From DASZIT01 sp035948855 (GTDB lineage: Bacteria; Actinomycetota; Acidimicrobiia; Acidimicrobiales; RAAP-2): DNA of 64,000 bases. Positions 32,629 to 41,395 of the stretch are shown piece after piece. The first letter of the stretch is position 1; each line of letters starts with the position of its first letter. A model generated the notes under the pieces. The model searched no databases. It saw only the letters and a list, made by a program, of their open reading frames with translations, and was not told the DNA's origin. The stretch covers positions 9,616 through 73,615 of the forward strand of contig DASZIT010000075.1 of NCBI GenBank assembly GCA_035948855.1, written 5' to 3'. Made by a program: the position numbers and the translations under genes.

Positions 32629-33378
32629 TTACCCGCGGGTGGCGGGGTGGGGGAGCAGGGCGACCTTGGTCCGCGGCATCATCCGCTCATCGAGGTAGGT
32701 GCTGAGCCGGCGGTAGACCTTCTTGCCGGTCATGGTGACCAGTTCGGTCCGCATGCTCACGTACACCGGTTCGTGCCCGATGAAGGCGGCAGGATCCTCG
32801 GTGCACCACCAATGGAATTCCTCGCCCCCCTCGCCCCAGTGGCGTCGATCCCACTGGCGGATCACCGAGGTCACGTGGCCATCAGGCGACGACTCGTCCT
32901 CGCGTCGGAGGGGAAGCTGCCAGCACACCTCCGGCTTCAGTTCGACGTGACTCCGCCCTTGCCGCTCGGCTGACTTGTGCAATGCGCACCCGGGCCCCGC
33001 CGGGAAGCCGGGCCGGTTCAAGAAGATGCAGGCTCCGTCGACCATGCGGGTGGCGAGCTCTCCATCCGGGAGTTTCTTGACCACCCCTTTGCGACCCTGC
33101 CGATGGAACTGCCAGAGGTCGGGGGTCAGGTCCGCCGCGGCTCGCTCGACGTTACGAGCGTCCTTCTTGCCGGTGAAGTGGGCACCGTAGGAACAGCAGC
33201 CCTGAACCAGTTCCGGGGCCGGACCCGTGAGGACCCCTTGGCAACCCTGCCCATAGATGCAGGTCCACGGGCTGGTCAGAAAGGTCACGTCGAACTGCCA
33301 GGTTCGTTCCTCGTCCGGGTCCTTGAAGCTGATCCACTCGTGAGCATCGGCGGGCACCTGCGGGCGAGCTGGGGTCAC
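32629..33378 (-). CDS. Cysteine-rich hypothetical protein
   Basis: Protein of about 249 aa from the GTG at 33378. Cysteines cluster in TCIYGQGCQG, VQGCCSYGAHF, GACIFLNR and GPGCALHKSAE, with others in EVCWQLP and WWCTEDP. This density and spacing recall metal- or iron-sulfur-binding proteins of the YkgJ/DUF3109 kind, but the match is not secure. Aromatic and His residues (DRRHWGEGGEEFHWW) could add ligands. It is divergent from the NfuA-like gene with an extremely short spacer, which hints at a shared iron-sulfur theme. Confidence 0.6.
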   Translation of the reverse strand: MTPARPQVPADAHEWISFKDPDEERTWQFDVTFLTSPWTCIYGQGCQGVLTGPAPELVQGCCSYGAHFTGKKDARNVERAAADLTPDLWQFHRQGRKGVVKKLPDGELATRMVDGACIFLNRPGFPAGPGCALHKSAERQGRSHVELKPEVCWQLPLRREDESSPDGHVTSVIRQWDRRHWGEGGEEFHWWCTEDPAAFIGHEPVYVSMRTELVTMTGKKVYRRLSTYLDERMMPRTKVALLPHPATRG

Positions 33379-33383
33379 GCTCT

Positions 33384-33389
33384 TATGAT
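33384..33389 (+). promoter_or_regulatory. Putative leaderless -10 box of the NfuA-like gene
   Basis: TATGAT, one change from the consensus, seven bases before the GTG at 33397. The ATGs at 33385 and 33388 lie inside this box, which argues for the GTG as the real start. Confidence 0.4.
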
Positions 33390-33396
33390 GACAGGC

Positions 33397-34053
33397 GTGA
33401 GGCAAGCGCGTGACCACCGGGGTCCGGTACTGACGATTACGCCCGCCGCGCGAGCGACGGTGGGTGCGGCGGTGAGCGGCGAGACCGCCCCGGCATCCTT
33501 GGCCCTTTGGCTCGAGGTCACCGGCGCCGCCGACGGCGCCTTCACCTATGACATCTATCTCCGCGCCACCGCCGATGCCGACATCTGGGATTCGGTCCGG
33601 GAGGATGACGGCTTGTCGGTGGTGATCCCGAGGGACACCATCGAGCGGTTGCACGGGGCGGTGCTCGACTACGTTCCCGCCGACGGGGGCGGGGGAAGTC
33701 TGGTGGTGGTCAACCCGAACACCCCGCCGGCGTCACTGTCCGATGACCTCCTCCCACACCACCAGGTCGATCTGTCGGACCCGTTCGCCCGCCAGGTGGT
33801 GTCGGTTCTCGAGGGCCAGGTGAATCCGAGCATCGCGGTGCACGGCGGTCGGGCCGACCTCGAGGCGGTGGAGGGCCGGGCGGTCTACCTCCGGCTCAGC
33901 GGCGGATGTCAGGGTTGCGGGATGGCCAAGGCCACCTTGGCCCAGGGCATCGAGGTCATGTTGCGCGAGGCGATTCCGGAGCTCACCGAGGTCGTCGACA
34001 TCACCGATCACACCGGCGGCGCCAACCCGTACTACGAGCCCGCCCTCGGCTGA
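33397..34053 (+). CDS. NfuA-like iron-sulfur carrier/scaffold protein
   Basis: Protein of about 218 aa. The C-terminal NifU-like domain has GGRADLEAVEGRAVYLRLSG and the cluster-binding CxxC in GGCQGCGMAKATL (near residue 180), followed by IPELTEVVDITDH. The N-terminal half resembles a degenerate A-type carrier (LTITPAARATVGAAVSG) without its cysteines, as in NfuA. It probably delivers iron-sulfur clusters to client enzymes. The start is uncertain: GTG 33397 fits a leaderless transcript; ATGs at 33385 or 33388 would add a few residues. Confidence 0.85.
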   Translation: MRQARDHRGPVLTITPAARATVGAAVSGETAPASLALWLEVTGAADGAFTYDIYLRATADADIWDSVREDDGLSVVIPRDTIERLHGAVLDYVPADGGGGSLVVVNPNTPPASLSDDLLPHHQVDLSDPFARQVVSVLEGQVNPSIAVHGGRADLEAVEGRAVYLRLSGGCQGCGMAKATLAQGIEVMLREAIPELTEVVDITDHTGGANPYYEPALG

Positions 34054-34111
34054 CCGTTACCGCCGGGGAGGGTCAATCGACGGGAACCGCCCATCGACCG
34101 GGATCGTCCGA

Positions 34112-34117
34112 TACGTT
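34112..34117 (+). promoter_or_regulatory. Putative leaderless -10 box of the prepilin peptidase gene
   Basis: TACGTT seven bases before the GTG at 34125; no Shine-Dalgarno sequence. Confidence 0.4.
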
Positions 34118-34124
34118 TCTGCGA

Positions 34125-34928
34125 GTGAACGCAGTCCTTGTCGCCGGGGCGACCATTGCCGGACTGGCCGCCGGTGGCGTGTTGGACCCCATCGGCCAGC
34201 GGTTGGCCCAACGGAGCCACCTCGACGAGGTGCGGAAGCGGGCCGAGGCCAAGGCCGAGAAGGAATCCGTCCCCGCCGACCCCGCCGACGTCGCCCCGGA
34301 CGTCGCCACCGAACCAGCCGCCGAGCCGAGCCCCACTCCGAGCAATTTGGTGACCCAGGGACGGTCGCCGGTCCGGACGGTGACCGCCGCCATCCTCACC
34401 GGAGGGTTGTTCGGTCTGGGCGCCGTGCACTTCGGCACCGATCTGGTGCTGGCGCCGTTCTGCGTGCTGTTCGCGCTCTTGGTGGTGGTGGCGGTGACCG
34501 ACCTGTCCTACCGTCTGGTTCCCCGCCGGTTGATCTACGCCTCCCTCATCCTGATCGTCCCATTGCTGGTGGCGACGTCGGCGGTCGACCATTCCTGGAC
34601 CCACTTGAGCGGGTCGGCCATCGCCGGCGCGGTGGCATTCGGTTTCTTCTTCACCATCTGGTGGTTCATCCCCCAGGGGATGGGGTACGGCGACGTCCGG
34701 TTGGCCGGAGTCATCGGCATCTGTGTGGGGTATCTGAGCCTGGTCCATGCCTACTTGGCGTTCTTCGGGGGCTTCCTGATCGGCATGGTCTTCGGCCTGA
34801 TCATGATGGCGGTGCTGGCCTCCGGTCGGAAGACCCGCATCCCGTTCGCTCCCGCCCTGTCGGTGGGCGCGGTGCTGGCCGTGTTCTTCGGAGCCCACCT
34901 GGCCCACAGCTTTTTCGGGACCGGGTAG
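34125..34928 (+). CDS. A24 family prepilin peptidase-like membrane protein
   Basis: Aspartic protease family that removes prepilin leader peptides. 267 aa with one N-terminal helix, a charged linker (EVRKRAEAKAEKESV...) and about six C-terminal helices. Catalytic aspartates lie in VAVTDLSYRLVPRRL and in GMGYGDVRLAG. The N-terminal methyltransferase domain with its zinc cysteines, present in full PilD enzymes, is missing and is replaced by the charged linker. No pilin or assembly gene is in the window, so it is an orphan here. aroC begins 37 bp downstream. Confidence 0.85.
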   Translation: MNAVLVAGATIAGLAAGGVLDPIGQRLAQRSHLDEVRKRAEAKAEKESVPADPADVAPDVATEPAAEPSPTPSNLVTQGRSPVRTVTAAILTGGLFGLGAVHFGTDLVLAPFCVLFALLVVVAVTDLSYRLVPRRLIYASLILIVPLLVATSAVDHSWTHLSGSAIAGAVAFGFFFTIWWFIPQGMGYGDVRLAGVIGICVGYLSLVHAYLAFFGGFLIGMVFGLIMMAVLASGRKTRIPFAPALSVGAVLAVFFGAHLAHSFFGTG

Positions 34929-34952
34929 GCCGTGGGGGCGCGGGCCAACAAG

Positions 34953-34958
34953 TAGATT
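34953..34958 (+). promoter_or_regulatory. Putative leaderless -10 box of aroC
   Basis: TAGATT seven bases before the ATG at 34966; no ribosome binding site. This would drive the whole aro-pepQ-efp set. Confidence 0.4.
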
Positions 34959-34965
34959 TGCCTGG

Positions 34966-36198
34966 ATGCTTCGCTATCTGACTGCCGGAGAGTCCCATGG
35001 TCGCGCCCTGGTGGTGATCGTCGAGGGCATGCCGGCCGGGCTCCTGGTGACCAGCGAAGACTTTCAAATGGGGCTCGCCCGCCGCCGTCTCGGCTTCGGA
35101 CGGGGCCCCCGTATGCGCTTCGAGGCCGACGAGGTGACCCTGGTGGCCGGGGTCCGTCACGGCCGCACCCTCGGATCCCCGATTGCCATCGAGATCGCCA
35201 ATACCGAGTGGCCCAAGTGGGAAGAGGAGATGTCACCGGCTCCGGGTCTTCCCACCAAGGTCCTCACCCAGCCCCGGCCGGGGCATGCCGACCTGGCCGG
35301 CATGCTCAAGTACGGCTTGAACGACGCTCGCGACGTGCTCGAGCGGGCCTCGGCCCGGGAGACCGCGGCCCGGGTTGCCGCCGGGACCCTGGCCAAGCTG
35401 CTCCTGTGGCAGATCGGAGTCGACGTGCTCAGCCACATCGTCCAGATCGGACCCGAGCGGTCGGAGGCCGGGATCTTGCCGGCCATGTCCGACCTTCACC
35501 GCATCGACGAATCCCCGGTACGCACCGCCGACCCCGAGGCCGAGGCCCGGATGGTGGCGGCCATCAAGGCGGCGGCCAAGGACGGGGACTCGCTGGGCGG
35601 CGTGGCCGAGGTCATCGCTTACGGGGTACCGGTGGGGCTCGGCAGCTACGTGCAGTGGGACCGCCGCCTGGATGCCCTGTTGGCCCAGGCCCTCATGAGC
35701 ATCCAGGCCATCAAGGCGGTGGAGATCGGCGAGGGACTCGATCTACCGGCCCTGCGGGGTTCGGTGGCCCACGACGCCATTCGGGTGGCCGACCCCGACT
35801 CCGAGGATCGTTTCACCGCCCTGGCCGCCGAGCTCGGGGGTGGGTACATGCGGGACACCCATCGGGCCGGCGGGATCGAAGGTGGGGTCTCCACCGGCTC
35901 CCCGATCGTGACCCGGGCCTCGATGAAGCCGCTGGCCACCCTCAACCGCCCGTCACTCGAGACGGTTGACGTGGTGACCAAGGAATCGACGGTGTCGTTC
36001 AAGGAACGGACCGATGTGACCGCGGTGCCGGCCATGGGGGTGGTGGCCGAGACCATGGTGGCGTTGGTCCTGGCCGGTGAAGCCCTCCGGAAGTTCGGCG
36101 GAGACTCGGTATCCGAGTTCCGTCGGAACCGGCTGGCCTACCTCAAGGGGTTGGGAGAGACCCCGTCGGCCGCCGCCCCACCACCCGCCAATGCCTGA
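34966..36198 (+). CDS. aroC: Chorismate synthase
   Basis: Last shikimate-pathway enzyme, converting EPSP to chorismate with reduced FMN. 410 aa. Motifs: TAGESHGRALVVIVEGMPAG at the N-terminus, RPGHADLAGMLKYG, RASARETAARVAAG, and the C-terminal MKPLATLNRPSLETVD. It leads the series aroC-aroK-aroB-aroQ; its last eight bases overlap aroK. Supplying chorismate also serves menaquinone synthesis, whose genes are about 10 kb upstream. Confidence 0.98.
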   Translation: MLRYLTAGESHGRALVVIVEGMPAGLLVTSEDFQMGLARRRLGFGRGPRMRFEADEVTLVAGVRHGRTLGSPIAIEIANTEWPKWEEEMSPAPGLPTKVLTQPRPGHADLAGMLKYGLNDARDVLERASARETAARVAAGTLAKLLLWQIGVDVLSHIVQIGPERSEAGILPAMSDLHRIDESPVRTADPEAEARMVAAIKAAAKDGDSLGGVAEVIAYGVPVGLGSYVQWDRRLDALLAQALMSIQAIKAVEIGEGLDLPALRGSVAHDAIRVADPDSEDRFTALAAELGGGYMRDTHRAGGIEGGVSTGSPIVTRASMKPLATLNRPSLETVDVVTKESTVSFKERTDVTAVPAMGVVAETMVALVLAGEALRKFGGDSVSEFRRNRLAYLKGLGETPSAAAPPPANA

Positions 36199-36727
36199 CC
36201 GGCTGTTGCTGGTGGGGATGATGGGCGCCGGCAAGACGACCATCGGGCAGCTGGCTGCCACCCGGTTGGGGTGGGAGTTCTTCGATTCGGATGCGCAGGT
36301 GCTGGCGGCCACCGGCCGGACGGTGCCGGAGATCTTCGCCGCCGACGGGGAGCCGGCCTTCCGGGCGGAGGAGAGCCGGGTGCTTGCCGAAGCCGTGGCC
36401 GGACCGGCTCCGGTGGTCATATCGGTGGCCGGCGGGGCGGTGCTGTCGGAGGCCAACCGCGCCCTGTTGGCGAGCTCGGGAGTCGTGGTGTGGCTACGGG
36501 CCGATCCGGCGACCCTCGGGAGCCGGGTCGGAAGCGGCGAAGGCCGGCCGCTGCTCGGGGACGACCCACTGGAATCACTGAGGTCGCTCGACCGGATCCG
36601 TCGGCCTCTGTATGCCTCCATCGCCCACCTGGTGATCGACGTCGACCAACTCGCCCCGGAGGACGTGGTCGATCGGGTGCTGGCCGGAGCCGGTCTGGTG
36701 GACATCGAGCGCGGAGTCCAGCCGTGA
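36191..36727 (+). CDS. aroK: Shikimate kinase
   Basis: Phosphorylates shikimate with ATP. 178 aa. Walker A GMMGAGKTT at residues 9-17, shikimate-binding FFDSD (Asp pair, about 30-34), FRAEESRVL and GGAVL. LID arginine in GEGRPLLGDD. The start ATG lies within the end of aroC, and its stop overlaps the aroB start (GTGA). Confidence 0.95.
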   Translation: MPDRLLLVGMMGAGKTTIGQLAATRLGWEFFDSDAQVLAATGRTVPEIFAADGEPAFRAEESRVLAEAVAGPAPVVISVAGGAVLSEANRALLASSGVVVWLRADPATLGSRVGSGEGRPLLGDDPLESLRSLDRIRRPLYASIAHLVIDVDQLAPEDVVDRVLAGAGLVDIERGVQP

Positions 36728-37791
36728 TCCGCATCCCGGTGGCGCTGGGTGACCGGGCCTACGACGTGGTGGTGGGGGACGGAGCCCGCCATCTGCTGGC
36801 CGAGGAGGTGTCGGCGTCGGTCCCGTCGGCCCGCCGGGCCGCGTTGGTGACCCAGGTCGGCATCCCGGTGGAAATCGATCCCGGCCTGCCGTTCGACGTG
36901 TTCACGGTGCCGGACGGCGAGGGGGCCAAGTCGCTGCGCGAGGTGGAGGAACTGACCCGGGGTTTCGCCCGGGCCGGCCTCAGCCGGGCGGATGTGGTCA
37001 TCGCCGTCGGTGGCGGCGTGGTGACCGACCTGGCCGGATTCGCGGCCGCGTCCTTTCACCGGGGGACGGCTTATGTGAACGTCTCGACCACACTGCTCGG
37101 GCAGGTGGACGCGGCCATCGGGGGCAAGACCGGCGTCAATCTTCCCGAGGGGAAGAATCTGGTCGGGGCATTCTGGCAACCCCGGGCCGTCCTCTGCGAT
37201 CCCGAGGTACTGGCCACCCTTCCGCCCCGGGAGTGGGCTTCGGGGCGGGGCGAGATGGCCAAATACGCGTTCCTGGACCCGGCGCCGGTTTCGGGGACGT
37301 CATCCCGACCCGACCAGTTCCTGCTCGATCTCGATCTCGGCGACCAGGTGGCCCGGTGCGTGGAGATCAAGGCCGAGGTGGTGGCTTCCGACGAACGGGA
37401 GGGTGATCGCCGGATGATCCTCAACTACGGGCATACCCTGGCCCACGCCCTGGAGGCCGCCGCCTTCGGGCCCGATCGGGAGTGGGACCTCCGCCATGGA
37501 GAGGCGGTGGCCGTCGGTTTGGTCTTCGCCGCCTTGTTGGCCCGAAGGCTCGGGCGGATCGACGACGCCCGTGTCGACCTCCACCGCCGGGTGGTCGGTG
37601 CCTTCGACCTGCCCGCGGATCTGCCGCCCGGGGCCGACGCCGAAGAACTACTTTTGTTCATGGCCCGGGACAAGAAGGCCCACCATGACCTGACCTTCGT
37701 GCTGGACGGTCCCGGTGGGCCCGAACCGGTGCGGGACGTCGCGCCGGCCGAGGTGCTCGCTACCCTGGCAGAGATGGAACCGACGTCATGA
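36724..37791 (+). CDS. aroB: 3-Dehydroquinate synthase
   Basis: NAD- and metal-dependent conversion of DAHP to 3-dehydroquinate. 355 aa. Motifs: DGEGAKSLREVEEL, GGGVVTDLAGFAA, VSTTLLGQVDAAIGGKTGVN with the active-site lysines, and the metal-binding set GEMAKY, LNYGHTLAHALE and RHGEAVAVG. GTG start overlaps aroK; stop overlaps aroQ (ATGA). A short Ser/Pro insert (PAPVSGTSSRPDQ) follows GEMAKYAFL. Confidence 0.97.
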   Translation: MIRIPVALGDRAYDVVVGDGARHLLAEEVSASVPSARRAALVTQVGIPVEIDPGLPFDVFTVPDGEGAKSLREVEELTRGFARAGLSRADVVIAVGGGVVTDLAGFAAASFHRGTAYVNVSTTLLGQVDAAIGGKTGVNLPEGKNLVGAFWQPRAVLCDPEVLATLPPREWASGRGEMAKYAFLDPAPVSGTSSRPDQFLLDLDLGDQVARCVEIKAEVVASDEREGDRRMILNYGHTLAHALEAAAFGPDREWDLRHGEAVAVGLVFAALLARRLGRIDDARVDLHRRVVGAFDLPADLPPGADAEELLLFMARDKKAHHDLTFVLDGPGGPEPVRDVAPAEVLATLAEMEPTS

Positions 37792-38246
37792 GCAGTTCAG
37801 GACTCGTCGTGCTGCTCTCGGGGCCCAACTTGAATCTGTTGGGGGACCGGGAGCCGGACATCTACGGACCCGAGACGTTGGCCGACCACGTGGCCACCGC
37901 CACCAAGGCCGCGGCCGGGTTGGGTCTGGATCTCGAGCACCTCCAGACCAACCACGAGGGGGAGCTGGTCGAGGCGGTGCAGGGCGCCCGGGGGAGAGCG
38001 GTGGCCATCATCGTCAATGCCGGCGCCCTCAGCCACACCTCGTGGTCGTTGCACGATGCGCTGGCCGCCTTCGGCGGGGTGGTGGTCGAGCTGCACCTCT
38101 CCAACCCCGCGGCCCGCGAGCCGTTCCGCCATCAGTCGGTGATCGCCCCGGTGGCCGACGGGTGCATCGCCGGATTCGGCGGGTTGGGATACGCGCTGGC
38201 GGTGGAGGCGGTCCACCGGCTCCTGGTCTCCCGGTCGGAATCCTGA
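37788..38246 (+). CDS. aroQ: 3-Dehydroquinate dehydratase, type II
   Basis: Trans-dehydration of 3-dehydroquinate in the shikimate pathway; dodecameric in the family. 152 aa. The characteristic GPNLNLLGDREPDIYG contains the catalytic Tyr and Arg, INAGALSHTSW-type sequence (VNAGALSHTSWSLHDAL) forms the active site, and HLSNPAAREPFRHQSV carries the conserved His. Translationally coupled to aroB; the pepQ-like gene starts two bases after its stop. Confidence 0.96.
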   Translation: MSSSGLVVLLSGPNLNLLGDREPDIYGPETLADHVATATKAAAGLGLDLEHLQTNHEGELVEAVQGARGRAVAIIVNAGALSHTSWSLHDALAAFGGVVVELHLSNPAAREPFRHQSVIAPVADGCIAGFGGLGYALAVEAVHRLLVSRSES

Positions 38247-38247
38247 G

Positions 38248-39414
38248 GTGACGGCGACGACCGAGCCCAGTCAGCTTCCCCCGATGTCGGTGGTGGGGAG
38301 GCTGGACCGGTTGCGAACGCGGTTCGATGCCGCCGACGCCGACGGTGACGCCATCGAGGCGCTGCTGGTGACGACCCCGGCCAACATCCGCTGGCTCACC
38401 GGGTTCTCGGGGTCGGCGGGCTTGTTGTTGGTCACCGCCGGCGGCGCGGTGCTGACCACCGACGGACGGTACCGGACCCAGTCGGCCGAGCAGCTCGGTG
38501 CCGCCGCCGTGGCCGACGAGGTGACCATCGTGGTCGGCGGGGTCCAGGCTCAGCGGGATGCGCTGGCCGGAGCCGCGGAATCGGCTGTCCATCTGGGCCT
38601 GGAAGCCGACGATGTGACCTGGGCGGCACAACGGTCGTGGGCCGAGATCTTCAGCTCCGCCGAACTGCTTCCCATCCGAGGGATGGTCGAGGGGCTCCGG
38701 GTGGTCAAGGACGCCAGCGAGATCCTCCGGATGGAGCGAGCCGCCGCCATCGCCGACCAGGGGCTGGCCGCGGTGCTTCCGATGCTGGCTGCGGTGGGCT
38801 CGGGCAATGGCTCCGCCGGCCCCCTCACCGAGTCGGGATTCGCCGCTGCCTTGGATCACGCCATGCGATTGGCCGGGGCGGAGGACAGTGCCTTCGAGAC
38901 CATCGTGGCCTCGGGGGAGAACTCGGCCAAGCCCCACGCCCGCCCGGGCAACCGCCGGATTCGCCCCGGCGACCCGGTGGTGGTCGACTTCGGCGCCATC
39001 TTCGACGGGTACCGCTCGGACATGACCCGTACCTTCTTCGTCGGTGGTGAGCCGACCGGTGAGCTGGCCCGGGTGTTCGCGGTGGTGGCCGAATCCCAAC
39101 GGGCCGGGGTGGCGGCGGTGCATCCGGGCACCGAGACCGGAGCGGTGGACCAGGTCTGCCGCCAGGTGATCGACGATGCCGGGTGGGGCGAGCGGTTCGA
39201 GCACGGCACCGGCCACGGAGTCGGCCTCGACATCCACGAAGCCCCGTCGGTCGGGCCAGGGTCAACTGCTATCCTCAGCCCCGGCGCCGTCATCACCGTC
39301 GAGCCGGGCGTGTACCTGCCCGACACCGGTGGGGTACGCATCGAGGACACCTTGGTGGTGACCGAGGACGGCAGCCGCTCCCTCACCCAGTTCCCGAAAG
39401 AAGTTCCCGTCTGA
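38248..39414 (+). CDS. pepQ: M24 family Xaa-Pro aminopeptidase/dipeptidase
   Basis: Metal-dependent peptidase that cleaves bonds next to proline. 388 aa. N-terminal creatinase-like domain (ANIRWLTGFSGSAGLLLV) followed by the pita-bread fold with metal ligands in VVDFGAIFDGYRSDMTRTFF (two Asp), HGTGHGVGLDIHEAP (His), TVEPGVYLP (Glu) and RIEDTLVV (Glu). A proline peptidase beside efp is a common gene order in bacteria. GTG start. The stop overlaps the efp start (TGATG). Confidence 0.93.
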   Translation: MTATTEPSQLPPMSVVGRLDRLRTRFDAADADGDAIEALLVTTPANIRWLTGFSGSAGLLLVTAGGAVLTTDGRYRTQSAEQLGAAAVADEVTIVVGGVQAQRDALAGAAESAVHLGLEADDVTWAAQRSWAEIFSSAELLPIRGMVEGLRVVKDASEILRMERAAAIADQGLAAVLPMLAAVGSGNGSAGPLTESGFAAALDHAMRLAGAEDSAFETIVASGENSAKPHARPGNRRIRPGDPVVVDFGAIFDGYRSDMTRTFFVGGEPTGELARVFAVVAESQRAGVAAVHPGTETGAVDQVCRQVIDDAGWGERFEHGTGHGVGLDIHEAPSVGPGSTAILSPGAVITVEPGVYLPDTGGVRIEDTLVVTEDGSRSLTQFPKEVPV

Positions 39415-39974
39415 TGGCTGTATCGACCAACGATCTCCGCAATGGCATGACCCTCGATCTGCCCGAAGGGCTGTTTGCCGTGGTCGAGTTCCAGCACGTG
39501 AAGCCGGGCAAGGGCGGCGCCTTCGTGCGAACCAAATTGAAGAACGTGCGGACCGGCGCGGTGATCGAACGCACCTACCGGGCCGACGAGAAGCTCGAGC
39601 AGGCCATCATCGACAAGCGGGAGATGCAGTTCCTCTATCGGGACAGCTCCGACTACGTCTTCATGGACACCGTCACCTATGAGCAACTCCAGGTGACGAC
39701 GGCCTCGTTGGGCGACTCGGCCAAGTACCTGAAGGAGGGCGACGATGCCGTGCTCCAGTTCTTCGGGACCGAGATCGTCGGGGTGGACCTTCCCGCCGCC
39801 GTCGAACTGAAGGTGACCGAGACCGAGCCCGGCGTCCAAGGCGATCGGGTCTCGGGCGCCCGCAAGCCGGCCACCGTCGAGACCGGATTGGTGCTGCAGG
39901 TGCCGTTGTTCGTCAATCCCGGTGAGATGATCAAGGTGGATACCCGGTCCGGCGAGTACCTGACCCGAGCCTGA
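39414..39974 (+). CDS. efp: Elongation factor P
   Basis: Rescues ribosomes stalled on polyproline. 186 aa, three beta-barrel domains. The loop that enters the peptidyl-transferase centre reads HVKPGKGGAF with Lys33 at the tip. No yjeA/epmA, earP or ymfI-like modification gene is nearby. C-terminal QVPLFVNPGEMIKVDTRSGEYLTRA is the family end. Coupled to pepQ; nusB follows 51 bp later. Confidence 0.98.
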   Translation: MAVSTNDLRNGMTLDLPEGLFAVVEFQHVKPGKGGAFVRTKLKNVRTGAVIERTYRADEKLEQAIIDKREMQFLYRDSSDYVFMDTVTYEQLQVTTASLGDSAKYLKEGDDAVLQFFGTEIVGVDLPAAVELKVTETEPGVQGDRVSGARKPATVETGLVLQVPLFVNPGEMIKVDTRSGEYLTRA

Positions 39975-40025
39975 CGACCGGGGTCGGGCGACACCGGCTC
40001 GCACCGTCCGCCTGGCTTTTCCACC

Positions 40026-40421
40026 ATGGAAACTTCGCCCCGACACCAGGCCCGAGAGCGGGCCCTCTCCCTCATGTATGAGGCAGAGCTCAAAGGTGAC
40101 TCGCCGTCGGTGATCCTCGACGCTCTGCCGGTCCCGCCCGATCCGTACACGGCGGCCCTGTTGCAGATGGTGGAGGCCAGGAACGAGGAAATCGACGAGC
40201 TCATCGGCTCGGCGGCCATCGGGTGGGACCTCGATCGGATGGCGGTGGTCGATCGGAACGTCCTCCGCCTGGCGGTGGCCGAGTTGCTGGGTTCTGCCGA
40301 GGTGCCGACCGCGGTGATCCTCAACGAAGCGGTCGAGTTGGCCTCGGGTTATTCGACCGACGATTCCGGGCGGTTCGTCAACGGGGTCCTCTCGACCCTG
40401 GCCGACCGTATCCGGTCCTGA
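40026..40421 (+). CDS. nusB: Transcription antitermination factor NusB
   Basis: Binds boxA RNA with NusE for rRNA antitermination. 131 aa, all-helical. Family segments RHQARERALSLMYEAEL at the start, WDLDRMAVVDRNVLRLAVAEL and VPTAVILNEAVELASGYSTDDSGRFVNGVLSTLA at the end. Last gene of the aro-efp block; the DUF2236 gene converges on it with 30 bp between and no clear terminator hairpin. Confidence 0.95.
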   Translation: METSPRHQARERALSLMYEAELKGDSPSVILDALPVPPDPYTAALLQMVEARNEEIDELIGSAAIGWDLDRMAVVDRNVLRLAVAELLGSAEVPTAVILNEAVELASGYSTDDSGRFVNGVLSTLADRIRS

Positions 40422-40451
40422 CTCGACAACTATCCCCTGTGGGCCGACAAC

Positions 40452-41357
40452 TCAGGCGGCGGTGACCTCGGTCGCGGGCATCGCCCGGGCCCGGCGCAGC
40501 GAACGGGTGAGGGCCACGCTGCGGGGCATGACCATCCGCATCGCCCGGCAGAGGCCCCAGGCAGCGCAGCGGGTGGCCACCAACTCCGGCCAGGGCTGCC
40601 AGATCCCCAACATCTGCGCGGACCAGTCGGGCAGGATGGACGTCGCCGCCCGGATCAACGGGGCGTAGGCCGCCTGTTCCATTCCTCCGCCGATGTCGGG
40701 CGCCAGTAGGAATTCCAAACCTCGAGCTGCCTGCTCCCCGAACTCGAGCTCGGGTCGGACCGCGGTCAGGTAGGCGTCGACCGCCGCCGCGTCGGTGGGG
40801 ACCTCGGTCGCCCCCAGTCGGCGGGCGATCTCGGCGACCTCGGCGAAGTAACGGTCCACATCCGGGGCCCGCAGGGGCCGGACGCCGAAGAGCTGGTTGG
40901 CCCGCAGGAACTGCGCGTGCTCGGCCACATGCACCCAACGGAGGAGATCAGGATCTGACGCCGCGTAGGGGAGGCCGTCGGGCCGGGTTCCCTTCACCGA
41001 CCGGTGCACCTTCTTCACCGTGTCGATGAGCTTCTCGGCGGTGGCGGTGGAGCCGAAGATGGTTCCCCCCACGAAGGTGCCGGTCCGCTGCAGCCGGCCG
41101 AGTGGGTCGTCCTCGTAGACGGAGAAGTCGGCTACCCCGGCCATCGCCCCGGGATGGAGTGTCTGCAGCAACAGGGACGAGACCCCACCGATGAGCATGG
41201 CCGGCATGTCCGAGTGCACCCGCCAGGTGACCGAATCCGGGCCGAACAGGCCCGGGTCCCCAGGGGAGTCGTCGAAGGACACCAGGGGTTCCCCGAGCCT
41301 GCTGCGCATGGTCGATCCGACCATCCCTCGGATCGGGCCCATGGGGTCGAGCTTCAT
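40452..41357 (-). CDS. DUF2236 / oxygenase MpaB family protein
   Basis: Protein of 301 aa of the family that includes latex-clearing protein-like and MpaB haem oxygenases. Segments seen: VTWRVHSDMPAMLIGGVSSLLLQTLHPGAMAGVADFS, TGTFVGGTIFGSTATAEKLID, WVHVAEHAQFLRANQLFG and ILPDWSAQMLGI. Conserved histidines in these segments are candidate haem ligands. Substrate unknown. ATG 41357 is supported by GAGGAAC about ten bases upstream. Divergently transcribed from a TetR regulator that likely controls it. Confidence 0.82.
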   Translation of the reverse strand: MKLDPMGPIRGMVGSTMRSRLGEPLVSFDDSPGDPGLFGPDSVTWRVHSDMPAMLIGGVSSLLLQTLHPGAMAGVADFSVYEDDPLGRLQRTGTFVGGTIFGSTATAEKLIDTVKKVHRSVKGTRPDGLPYAASDPDLLRWVHVAEHAQFLRANQLFGVRPLRAPDVDRYFAEVAEIARRLGATEVPTDAAAVDAYLTAVRPELEFGEQAARGLEFLLAPDIGGGMEQAAYAPLIRAATSILPDWSAQMLGIWQPWPELVATRCAAWGLCRAMRMVMPRSVALTRSLRRARAMPATEVTAA

Positions 41358-41395
41358 GTTCTGTTCCTCCCGAATCGGCACATTAACTACCGCTG

